Below are positions 1-5,549 of a stretch of 8,207 bases of DNA, piece by piece. This DNA comes from Nitrospira defluvii (lineage in GTDB: Bacteria > Nitrospirota > Nitrospiria > Nitrospirales > Nitrospiraceae): assembly GCA_016199015.1 (NCBI GenBank), contig JACQHN010000045.1:1-8207 (forward strand), in the 5' to 3' direction. The notes under the pieces were generated by a model, which was not told where the DNA came from, made no database searches, and was given only the letters and a program-made list of their open reading frames with translations. The translations under genes and the position numbers were made by a program. Numbering within the stretch: the first letter of the stretch is position 1; the number at the start of each line of letters is the position of its first letter.

Positions 1-16
1 CTTACCCGCCCACCCC

Positions 17-36
17 GAGCCTGCCGAGGCAGGCTC
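17..36. repeat. GC-rich perfect hairpin
   Basis: A perfect 9-base inverted repeat, GAGCCTGCC at 17-25 and GGCAGGCTC at 28-36, is separated by two bases; in practice this is about an 8-bp stem with a 4-base loop. No T-run follows it, so it is not a textbook intrinsic terminator, although it could end a gene lying to the left of the window. It sits 19 bases before the 55-base repeat at 56-110 and may be part of the same larger intergenic repeat. A related but imperfect hairpin with the same GAGCCTGCC start lies inside the element at 3156-3414. Confidence 0.6.
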
Positions 37-55
37 TGTTCCCGTGGCCGTACGT

Positions 56-110
56 TGAGCCTCTGAACGACGCGAGAACAAAGCTGGTGGACTTTTCCAA
101 CATCCAGCTA
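56..110 (+). repeat. dispersed 55-base repeat, left copy
   Basis: This stretch begins TGAGCCTCTGAACGACGCGA and ends CATCCAGCTA. It matches the reverse complement of 8153-8207 without gaps at about 45 of 55 positions. It lies just upstream of the first SDR gene, overlapping that gene's leader but ending before its ribosome binding site. I recall very similar intergenic repeats being abundant in Nitrospira genomes; that is memory, not a search. It has no reading frame of its own, and its function is unknown. Confidence 0.75.
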
Positions 111-121
111 GCGAGGAATAC

Positions 122-856
122 ATGACAAACAAGGTTGCCCTCATAACCGGCGGAGCAAAGGGAATCGGGCGCGCGATTGCGTTGGATCTGGCGTCACAAC
201 AGTGGTCTGTCGCCATTTGTTATCGCACCAGTGCCGCGGCTGCCGACGAAACCAGCGCGACGATTGTCGCGCGCGGCGGCCAGGCCCTCGCCGTGCAGTG
301 CGACGTGTCTGATCCGGAAGCCGCCAAGCAGTTGGTCTCACAAGTCGAGCGACAGTGGGGCAAGATCGACGCGCTGATCAATGGGGCCGGCCCTTACCAT
401 CGTGTCAATCTCTTCGATGAGACGACAGCGGGCTGGCGTGAAATGTTCGACGGGAATTTGCATCCTATTTTTTATCTGGGGCAGGCGGTAGCGCCGGGGA
501 TGAAGGCGAGGCAGCACGGACGAATCATCAACTTCAGTATGGCCAATGCAGACCAGATGGTGGCCCAACCGGACGTGACAGGGCACTATATCGCCAAGGC
601 CGGCGTCCTAATCCTCACACGCACTCTGGCGAAACTGCTTGCCCCTTATGGCATCACCGTCAACGCCATCTCTCCAGGCTTCATCGATTCAGGCAGTGCG
701 CCACCTGAGGAGCTGGCTGGAGTCGTCAAACGGATTCCCGCGGGGTATGTCGGCAGCGTGGCGGACGCAGTGGCCGCCGTGCGGTATTTGCTGAGCGAGG
801 ACGCGCGCTACGTCAACGGCGCCAACCTGCACCTCAGCGGCGGATGGGGAATTTAA
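122..856 (+). CDS. SDR family NAD(P)-dependent oxidoreductase
   Basis: A classical short-chain dehydrogenase/reductase of 244 residues, the usual length for FabG-like cytosolic enzymes. The Rossmann glycine motif TGGAKGIG spans residues 9-16. Arg35 after the second strand favours NADPH over NADH. Asp61-Val62, the NxAG-like motif NGAG (87-90), the tetrad Asn112 and the SPG motif (184-186) are all in place. The active site is odd: aligned on Lys159, the YxxxK tyrosine position is His155, with Tyr156 one residue late. The usual catalytic serine slot is Met140, with Ser139 one residue early. The start is supported by GAGGA at 113-117, four bases before the ATG. It is probably a single-gene unit; it converges on the prenyltransferase gene with 12 bases between stop codons. 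The substrate cannot be read from the sequence. Keto-acyl or pteridine-type reduction are family possibilities only. Confidence 0.92.
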   Translation: MTNKVALITGGAKGIGRAIALDLASQQWSVAICYRTSAAAADETSATIVARGGQALAVQCDVSDPEAAKQLVSQVERQWGKIDALINGAGPYHRVNLFDETTAGWREMFDGNLHPIFYLGQAVAPGMKARQHGRIINFSMANADQMVAQPDVTGHYIAKAGVLILTRTLAKLLAPYGITVNAISPGFIDSGSAPPEELAGVVKRIPAGYVGSVADAVAAVRYLLSEDARYVNGANLHLSGGWGI

Positions 857-868
857 CGGGACGCACGC

Positions 869-2305
869 TCACTTCGCGAGGACAAGAATGGCGCCGATCA
901 TCGCCGCCATCACATAACTCTTGGGGTCACGGACGGCGAAGACGACCGGATCGTCGTCCATCCGGTCCCGATAGGCCAGCATCCAGACCCGGCTGATCCA
1001 GTACAACATCACCGGGCAGACCAGCCACAACACCTCAGAATGAGAGTACAGCAGCAGAACCTCCTTGCTGCTGATATACAGCGCCAGCACCAGCACCGCC
1101 AGCAGACCGCTCGCTGAGCCGATACTCGAAATATGCTCCAGATCCGTCACCCAATAGTCCCGCCCATGCAGCTCCTTGCCCTCGGCCTCGCTCATGAGCC
1201 GCAATTCGGTAAATCGTTTCACCAGTGCAAGGCTGAGGAACAGAAACAACGAAAACGTCAGCAGCCAATGAGAGGGAACCACCCCTGTCGCAGCGCCGCC
1301 GCCATACAGTCGCACGGTATAGAGCTGCGCCAACACAATCACATCCACCAGGACGAACTGCTTCAAGTAAAACGAATACCCGGTCGTCAGCACCAGATAA
1401 CCGGCCAACACGAGCAGGAACAGCGGTGGAAGCAGGAAGGCCAGGAGGACGCCTCCGAGAAGACAGCCCAGAGCCAACAGGATCCCGAACGGAATGGAAA
1501 GACGGCCGGAGGCAAAGGGGCGATTCTTTTTCCTGGGATGCCGGCGATCGGAAGCCAGGTCAAGACAATCATTGAGGATGTATACGGAAGAAGCCGAGAA
1601 GCTGAAGGACAAAAAGGCCAACCCCGCCTGGATCAGGAGAGTCTTGTCGGTGATTTGATGGGAGGCAACGACCGGAATGAATACCAGCACATTCTTGGCC
1701 CATTGATGCACGCGCAGTGCCTTGGCCACGAGTTTGAGCCACTTCACCGGCTCGCTGAAGACCCGGCTGACCCTGGTCAGCGCTCCTGCGCGACTCACCA
1801 GTGAGGCGGGCGCATTGACGACAATGGCTTCGTCCGCCTCGGCCCACACCGGCAAATCGGCCGTTGAGTTTCCCGCATAGGCAAACCGGCGAGCACCGTA
1901 CCGCTCGACCAAGAGGGCAACCTTGCGCGCGCCTTTGAGGTTGACCCTGGCATCGCTCCCGAACACCCGCTCATCAAACAACCCGAGGTGAGCCGCCACC
2001 GCTCGCGCAAAGGTCACATGACTGGCGGTGGCCAACACCAGCTCTCGGCCGGTCCGGCGCTCGTTGGAGAGAAATTCGACCAGGTCTTGATGATAAGGAA
2101 GCGTGGTGACGTCCAGCGTCACCCGGCGGGCGATCTCATGCTTGAAATGGGCTTTTCCTTTCAGCAACCAGAAGGGCAGCAGAAAGAGCGAGAGCGGACT
2201 CTGCTTGAGAAGAGCCAGCAGAGATTCCCACAGAAGATCGGTCTTGATGAGCGTGCCATCAAGATCGACGCAGAGCGGACTTTTGCCTTGGAGATCCTCA
2301 CCCAT
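869..2305 (-). CDS. HAD-UbiA fusion: prenyl-lipid transferase with N-terminal HAD phosphatase-like domain
   Basis: A 478-residue two-domain protein. Residues 1 to about 185 are a HAD-family hydrolase domain: DLDGT at 14-18 (nucleophile Asp14), motif II threonine near 93, a lysine at 124 or 128, and GNSTAD at 145-150. The rest is a polytopic UbiA-type membrane domain. It has NDCLDLASD at 245-253 (the NDxxDxxxD diphosphate/Mg site), KNRP at 260-263, the YSFYLK region near 310 and Arg332 before GGG. The UbiA half most resembles the decaprenyl-phosphate phosphoribosyltransferase branch, which joins a ribose phosphate to a polyprenyl phosphate for arabinose-type glycan donors; the assignment within the superfamily is inferred. 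The frame stays open to 2581, but the upstream residues look non-domain. I chose the ATG at 2303-2305, twelve codons before the DLDGT motif. No clear Shine-Dalgarno precedes it, so the start is moderately certain. The gene lies 152 bases after the glutaredoxin gene on the same strand. Confidence 0.85.
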   Translation of the reverse strand: MGEDLQGKSPLCVDLDGTLIKTDLLWESLLALLKQSPLSLFLLPFWLLKGKAHFKHEIARRVTLDVTTLPYHQDLVEFLSNERRTGRELVLATASHVTFARAVAAHLGLFDERVFGSDARVNLKGARKVALLVERYGARRFAYAGNSTADLPVWAEADEAIVVNAPASLVSRAGALTRVSRVFSEPVKWLKLVAKALRVHQWAKNVLVFIPVVASHQITDKTLLIQAGLAFLSFSFSASSVYILNDCLDLASDRRHPRKKNRPFASGRLSIPFGILLALGCLLGGVLLAFLLPPLFLLVLAGYLVLTTGYSFYLKQFVLVDVIVLAQLYTVRLYGGGAATGVVPSHWLLTFSLFLFLSLALVKRFTELRLMSEAEGKELHGRDYWVTDLEHISSIGSASGLLAVLVLALYISSKEVLLLYSHSEVLWLVCPVMLYWISRVWMLAYRDRMDDDPVVFAVRDPKSYVMAAMIGAILVLAK

Positions 2306-2319
2306 ACTTAGCAGGAGGG

Positions 2320-2348
2320 ATTCTATCGGCAAGGGAGAAAACGCACAA
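2320..2348 (-). promoter_or_regulatory. candidate sigma70-like promoter for the HAD-UbiA gene
   Basis: On the minus strand, TTGTGC (2343-2348) is followed after 17 bases by TAGAAT (2320-2325), five of six matches to the -10 consensus. Transcription would begin within about 10 bases of the chosen ATG at 2305, giving a very short leader, which agrees with the absence of a visible Shine-Dalgarno there. The -35 element is weak (three of six). This is a pattern match in a 152-base gap, not proof of promoter activity. Confidence 0.3.
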
Positions 2349-2457
2349 GAATTTATGCGGAACTTCGTCTCATCGAAGACCTTGCGCCCGATGTACAGAG
2401 AGCGCTCACCCCATGCCAGAGGACCGCCGGCAAGGCAGCGACGAAGGACGGGGCCTC

Positions 2458-2784
2458 TTACTCGGCTCCGAATGCCTTCTTCAGCAGCGGCACCACTTCG
2501 CCTTTGGCTTCCATCGGATCCAGGATATCCGTATCTCCGTAAAACTGCCCGTCGATAAACACCTTGGGAAGAGTCGGCCAATTCGTCAATTTGGTCAGCG
2601 CGTCACGTTTGGCCGGCTGCGACAACACGTCGATGAGTTCATAGGGATACCCGTACTTCTCAAAAAAGTGCATGGTCTCCCTGGTGAAACCGCACATCGG
2701 CATGGACTTCGTGCCCTTGCCATAGATCAGAATCTTATTCGCTTTAATCTCTTGTTGAATTTCTTCATCGATTGGGTCAGCCAT
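2458..2784 (-). CDS. grxD: monothiol glutaredoxin, Grx4/GrxD type
   Basis: A 108-residue single-domain monothiol glutaredoxin, the usual length for this family, which binds and transfers [2Fe-2S] clusters with glutathione rather than acting mainly as a disulphide reductase. The glutathione-contacting Lys23 and the active site CGFT (31-34, Cys31), WPTLP (69-73) and GDTD (83-86) are in the expected order. The active site reads CGFT instead of the usual CGFS, and the last motif reads GDTD instead of GGCD. The ATG at 2782-2784 is preferred because AGGGAGAG lies just upstream, overlapping the bolA stop codon; the in-frame ATG nine codons earlier lies inside bolA. Only ten bases separate it from bolA, so the two are almost certainly cotranscribed and translationally coupled. 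BolA-Grx pairs are a well-established iron-sulphur partnership. Confidence 0.93.
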   Translation of the reverse strand: MADPIDEEIQQEIKANKILIYGKGTKSMPMCGFTRETMHFFEKYGYPYELIDVLSQPAKRDALTKLTNWPTLPKVFIDGQFYGDTDILDPMEAKGEVVPLLKKAFGAE

Positions 2785-2794
2785 ATGTCTCTCC

Positions 2795-3040
2795 CTATTG
2801 CTCGACCTCACCCTTGGTTTTGGCCGAAATCTCCAAGGCGTGAATCCGTCCGTCTTTCATGGGAACCGCTAATGCCTGATACACCATTCGATGCCGGTCC
2901 AAGAGATTCTTGTCGACGAACCCATCTGAAGTCACCCGCACGATCAAATGGTCCTGTGTGCCGGTCTTGTCGATCACGGTCACCAGGGCATCAGGAAACA
3001 TCTGACGGATGAATGTTGTCACGGATTCGGCGCTAATCAT
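2795..3040 (-). CDS. bolA: BolA family protein
   Basis: An 81-residue BolA-fold protein. It shows the family's core signature RHRMVY (49-54), with Phe41 ahead of it, and the invariant metal-ligand histidine in the IHAL motif (His67). The loop between the first strands has His31 (QDHLIVRV), which makes this a His-loop rather than Cys-loop variant. In complex with a monothiol glutaredoxin, BolA proteins hold a [2Fe-2S] cluster and act in cluster trafficking or iron sensing. The next gene here is exactly such a glutaredoxin, ten bases away, which supports this role. Upstream of the start the only purine-rich stretch is AAGAAAG directly abutting the ATG, so the ribosome binding site is weak. The upstream side is a 484-base gene-free region containing a structured repeat. 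Confidence 0.93.
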   Translation of the reverse strand: MISAESVTTFIRQMFPDALVTVIDKTGTQDHLIVRVTSDGFVDKNLLDRHRMVYQALAVPMKDGRIHALEISAKTKGEVEQ

Positions 3041-3524
3041 CTTTCTTGAGAATAACGCATCTGTGAAGCCGAAGGCAATTCTGAACCGCTTCGAAAAGCG
3101 ATGGTGGACTCGTGCGGAGCGTGCCAGACGGATGGCAATTTGCCCAACCGGCCGCTAGCCCGCATGATTCATGACGGTTCGTCGCGAAATAGCGGAGTCG
3201 CGTGCGAGGTCCGCGACGCGAAGAATAATGAGCGTCACGCTTGCGGACGCCGCCGAGACGGTGAGGCGGCGGTGTCTTGCATGCGGAGCCGCGAGGCCCC
3301 GAGGCGTACTTGGACAGTACGTCGAGGGAGCGAGTGGCGAGCCTGCCCGCCGAAGGCTCGTCGTAGCCGCGAATCCGCGCTTGCAGCAGAAGCGTTCATG
3401 CATCATGCGGGCTAACGCTGACTTCTGCCGGCACGTCGCGCGCCGACGCCCAGATGCAGTGCGGCGACATCGAATTCCTGCTAAGAGTTGAAGGACCTCG
3501 TCGCTGATCGTGCCGTTATTTCGG
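3041..3524. other. gene-free region between aldo/keto reductase and bolA
   Basis: All flanking genes read leftward: aldo/keto reductase ends at 3525 and bolA starts at 3040. The central 3156-3414 is a terminal-inverted-repeat element, described separately. Between bolA and that element there are two small hairpins: CGCTT/AAGCG around a CGAA loop near 3088-3101, and TGCCA/TGGCA at 3122-3137. I found no convincing -10/-35 pair for bolA. The part from 3415 to 3523 shows no coding pattern I recognise. The reading frames that cross this region have arginine- and alanine-rich translations that look like by-products of GC-rich palindromes, with no ribosome binding site. Confidence 0.7.
3156..3414. 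repeat. 259-base structured element with terminal inverted repeats (MITE-like)
   Basis: The left end starts TAGCCCGCATGATTCATGA; the reverse complement of the right end starts TAGCCCGCATGATGCATGA, 18 of 19 identical. Looser similarity continues inward, to about the GGAGTCGCG / GGATTCGCG level. Inside are four further hairpins: GTCGCG/CGCGAC (3197-3202, 3212-3217), CGCCGCC/GGCGGCG (3248-3254, 3265-3271), CGTACT/AGTACG (3305-3310, 3316-3321) and CGAGCCT/AGGCTCG (3338-3344, 3354-3360). There is no transposase and no obvious target duplication. The architecture fits a non-autonomous mobile element or a repeat that folds as RNA. I recall similar long palindromic intergenic repeats in Nitrospira, but cannot confirm that here. 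Confidence 0.7.
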
Positions 3525-4388
3525 CTACATCCCTATCGTTTCCAGCCGCTGAAGGTCCTCGGGAGCAATCGTGAACTGGTCCGATTGCAAATCTTCCTGC
3601 ATGTGCTGTGGGTTGGTCGTGCCGGTCAACGGCAGCATGCCGATCTGCATCGCAAACCGAAAGACCAGTTGCGCCAATCCCATACCGTACTTGGCGGCCA
3701 TCGCCCGCACCTCGGGCTCGGCGAACACCTCACGATTGGCAGTCAACAGCGAGAAGCCTTGATAAATAATCCGGTGCGTACGGCAAATCGCCCGCACGTC
3801 TTGATCCCAGCCGAGGGCGGCATAACAGCGATTCTGCACCACCATGGGTTTGTGCCTGGCCCGTTCGCAGAGCAGTGTGAGCTGTTCGGCGGTCACATTG
3901 CTGATGCCGATCATCTTGACTTGTCCCGATTCATACAGGCTCTCAATCGCGGCCCAGACTTCCCAATCTTCCGCTCCCAACCCTCGCCGGTAATAGGGGC
4001 CGTGCAAGACATAGGAATCGACATAGTCGGTGTGGAGATGGGCCAACGAACTGTCGAAGGATTGTTTCACCTGGGTCGTGAGATCGGCCTGCACGTCGTA
4101 CGGAGTGCGGTGGTCTTGGCCGGTGACCGACGTAAACTTCGTTTGGAGAAAGAGGCGGTCACGTGGCGTACCCTGCTTCGCCAGCTCCAACAGTGCCTCG
4201 CCCACCAACGCCTCCTGGTAGTGGATCAACTGATTCGCCGTATCGATGGCCGTGAACCCTGCGGCGACAGCCTGTTGCACCAACTGAGTCGTAGCCTCTT
4301 TTTTCCATGCCGTCCCATACATGAACGAAGGAATGGGAACCTGGTTATATGCCGTCAACATTGCGTGAAGCCCTCCATCTCGTACCAT
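3525..4388 (-). CDS. aldo/keto reductase family oxidoreductase
   Basis: A 287-residue (alpha/beta)8-barrel NADPH-dependent carbonyl reductase, close to the usual 270-320. Tetrad residues are visible as Asp49 (in AIDTAN), Tyr57, Lys84 (QTKF) and His129 (VLHGP). GISN (161-164) is the typical strand-6 motif, and the C-terminal GTTNPQHMQEDL (256-267) fits the NADPH-binding loop. The Asp49-to-tyrosine segment reads ANQLIHYQEALVG, longer than the common xxYxNExxVG, with His56 in the position a simple alignment gives to tyrosine. I recall an AKR subgroup with DTANQxxHYxE, so this is probably subfamily character. The ATG at 4386-4388 has GAGGA seven bases upstream. An internal ATG at 4361 with GGAGGG nine bases away is an alternative that trims nine residues before the conserved barrel. 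The gene is divergent from the next one; its substrate is unknown. Confidence 0.92.
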   Translation of the reverse strand: MVRDGGLHAMLTAYNQVPIPSFMYGTAWKKEATTQLVQQAVAAGFTAIDTANQLIHYQEALVGEALLELAKQGTPRDRLFLQTKFTSVTGQDHRTPYDVQADLTTQVKQSFDSSLAHLHTDYVDSYVLHGPYYRRGLGAEDWEVWAAIESLYESGQVKMIGISNVTAEQLTLLCERARHKPMVVQNRCYAALGWDQDVRAICRTHRIIYQGFSLLTANREVFAEPEVRAMAAKYGMGLAQLVFRFAMQIGMLPLTGTTNPQHMQEDLQSDQFTIAPEDLQRLETIGM

Positions 4389-4477
4389 ACACAGATCCTC
4401 GCGCCGGTCTCAATGTTCCAAATGGCCCGCGAAGTTGTTAGAGTGCGCCGTCACCTTCAGCGAGGAGCAGCGCCGAC

Positions 4478-4792
4478 ATGGATGCAGAACCAGTCAATCA
4501 GGTCGTAGAACTTCGACTCACCTACCGATACATCAAAGACCATCCTTGGACGGTCCAGGCCATCAACGGATTTCTCTCCGCCTATTTTATGGAGAAACCC
4601 GGGTTCTCCGTGCAGCGGCACTTTGACGAGCTCGAATCCGGCATGCACGTGTGGCTCTGCGAGATTCCACCCAACATGAAAATCACCGCGCTCTTGCGAC
4701 GGCTGCAGGCGGACATTCCCCCCTGTCGCCACATTCAACCAGCCACTGACCAATCGGCCAGACCGCAGTATGTCATCGATAGTCCGGAGTGA
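4478..4792 (+). CDS. hypothetical protein, 104 residues
   Basis: I do not recognise this family. The product is soluble-looking, with no signal peptide or membrane segment. It alternates beta-like stretches (residues 8-18, VVELRLTYRYI; 56-62, MHVWLCE) with an amphipathic helix (67-79, around MKITALLRRLQAD), and ends in a polar proline-containing tail. Two cysteines (61 and 83) are not arranged as a metal motif. GAGGAG lies about ten bases before the ATG, a long but usable spacing. The opposite strand carries a frame of similar length, but this one has the ribosome binding site and balanced amino-acid composition. It starts 89 bases from the divergently read aldo/keto reductase and ends 69 bases before the broken SDR on the same strand, so it could share a transcript with that gene. 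Confidence 0.65.
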   Translation: MDAEPVNQVVELRLTYRYIKDHPWTVQAINGFLSAYFMEKPGFSVQRHFDELESGMHVWLCEIPPNMKITALLRRLQADIPPCRHIQPATDQSARPQYVIDSPE

Positions 4793-4861
4793 ACGACGAC
4801 TCTTGCGCCATGCACGGCCCCATGACTACACTGCGCGACACGCGAACAAGGGAGGTTTGGC

Positions 4862-5471
4862 ATGCGAGTGATCGTGATCGGCGGAACAGGCACCATCGGC
4901 AGCGCGGTCGTCAAGGCGCTATCTGCGAAACACGAGGTGGTGACGGTGGGACACAAGAAGGGAACGTTTCAGGTTGATCTGGCCTCGCCGGACTCCATCA
5001 CCAGCCTCTTCAAAGCCGTTGGCACCTGCGACGCGGTCGTGAGCACAGCCGGGATCGCCAAAGTTCGCGAGCCTGGACGAACTGACCTACGACGACTATT
5101 TCATCGGACTGAAGAACAAACTAATGGGCCAGGCGAATCTCGTGCGGATCGGCCAACCGTTCGTGACCAACCAAGGATCGTTCACGCTCACCAGCGGTGT
5201 CCTCAGCCAGGAACCTATCAAGGGCAGCGCCTCCATCAGCATGGTCAATGCCGGATTGGAAGGGTTTGTCCGCGCCGCCGCCATCGACCTGCCGCGAAAC
5301 ATTCGCGTGAATGTCGTCAGCCCGCCCTGGGTCACGGAAACACTGCTCGCCAGAGGCATGGACCCATCGATCGGATTACCTGCCGACAAAGTCGCGCAGG
5401 CCTGTCTCGCCAGCGTGGAAGGCACCATGATGGGACAGGTGCTCGATCCAAGAAAAATTGCCGCCACCTAA
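4862..5471 (+). pseudogene. Lin1944-like short-chain dehydrogenase, frameshifted
   Basis: The first 66 codons give an SDR N-terminus with GGTGTIG at residues 7-13. The frame then breaks at GCCAAAGTTC (5057-5066). Removing one base from the AAAG run (5060-5063) restores SDR sequence, with FASLDELTYDDYFIGLKNKL followed by the Rossmann C-terminal half to the TAA at 5469-5471, giving about 202 residues. That is the normal size of the small Lin1944-like SDR group, which lacks the standard YxxxK. Here the corresponding positions read SISMVNAG, with Ile and Asn in place of Tyr and Lys, so an unusual active site is expected even in the intact form. GGGAGG seven bases before the ATG is a strong ribosome binding site. 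Either the gene is genuinely broken or the extra base is a read error. The ATG at 5124 has no ribosome binding site, so a separate second gene is unlikely. Confidence 0.85.
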
Positions 5472-5549
5472 GTCTCCTGTGCCTTGAGTCTTACGGTCGA
5501 AGGTTTTCCCGAAGCCGGGCCAATTCCTTCTCGTAAAACTTCGCATCGC

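Noticed and set aside
17..36. Intrinsic terminator
   Set aside because: The stem is strong, but no T-run follows on either strand, so it is recorded as a hairpin repeat only.
1133..1804. Plus-strand open frame of 223 codons inside the HAD-UbiA gene
   Set aside because: Gln/His-rich translation with no ribosome binding site, lying opposite clear UbiA motifs on the minus strand.
2306..2581. Upstream extension of the HAD-UbiA frame by 92 codons
   Set aside because: The residues look like translated glutaredoxin-gene antiframe and intergenic DNA, and they overlap the grxD end. The HAD domain begins just after the ATG at 2305.
3101..3491. Overlapping small frames on both strands in the bolA-AKR gap
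   Set aside because: They are created by the palindromic 259-base element; they are Arg/Ala/Cys-rich and lack ribosome binding sites and recognisable domains.
3510..4508. Long open frame on the plus strand, 332 codons, opposite the aldo/keto reductase
   Set aside because: Its translation is His/Arg/Gln-rich with no family motifs, while the minus-strand frame carries a complete aldo/keto reductase with tetrad residues. It is an antisense by-product of GC-rich coding sequence.
4803..4832. Possible promoter TTGCGC - 18 bases - TACACT ahead of the broken SDR
   Set aside because: Only three of six and four of six matches; a pairing this weak is expected by chance in a gap of this size.
5057..5066. 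Programmed frameshifting as the reason for the split SDR
   Set aside because: No slippery heptamer of the A-AAA-AAG kind, no following pseudoknot or stem visible, and no need for two products in this family.
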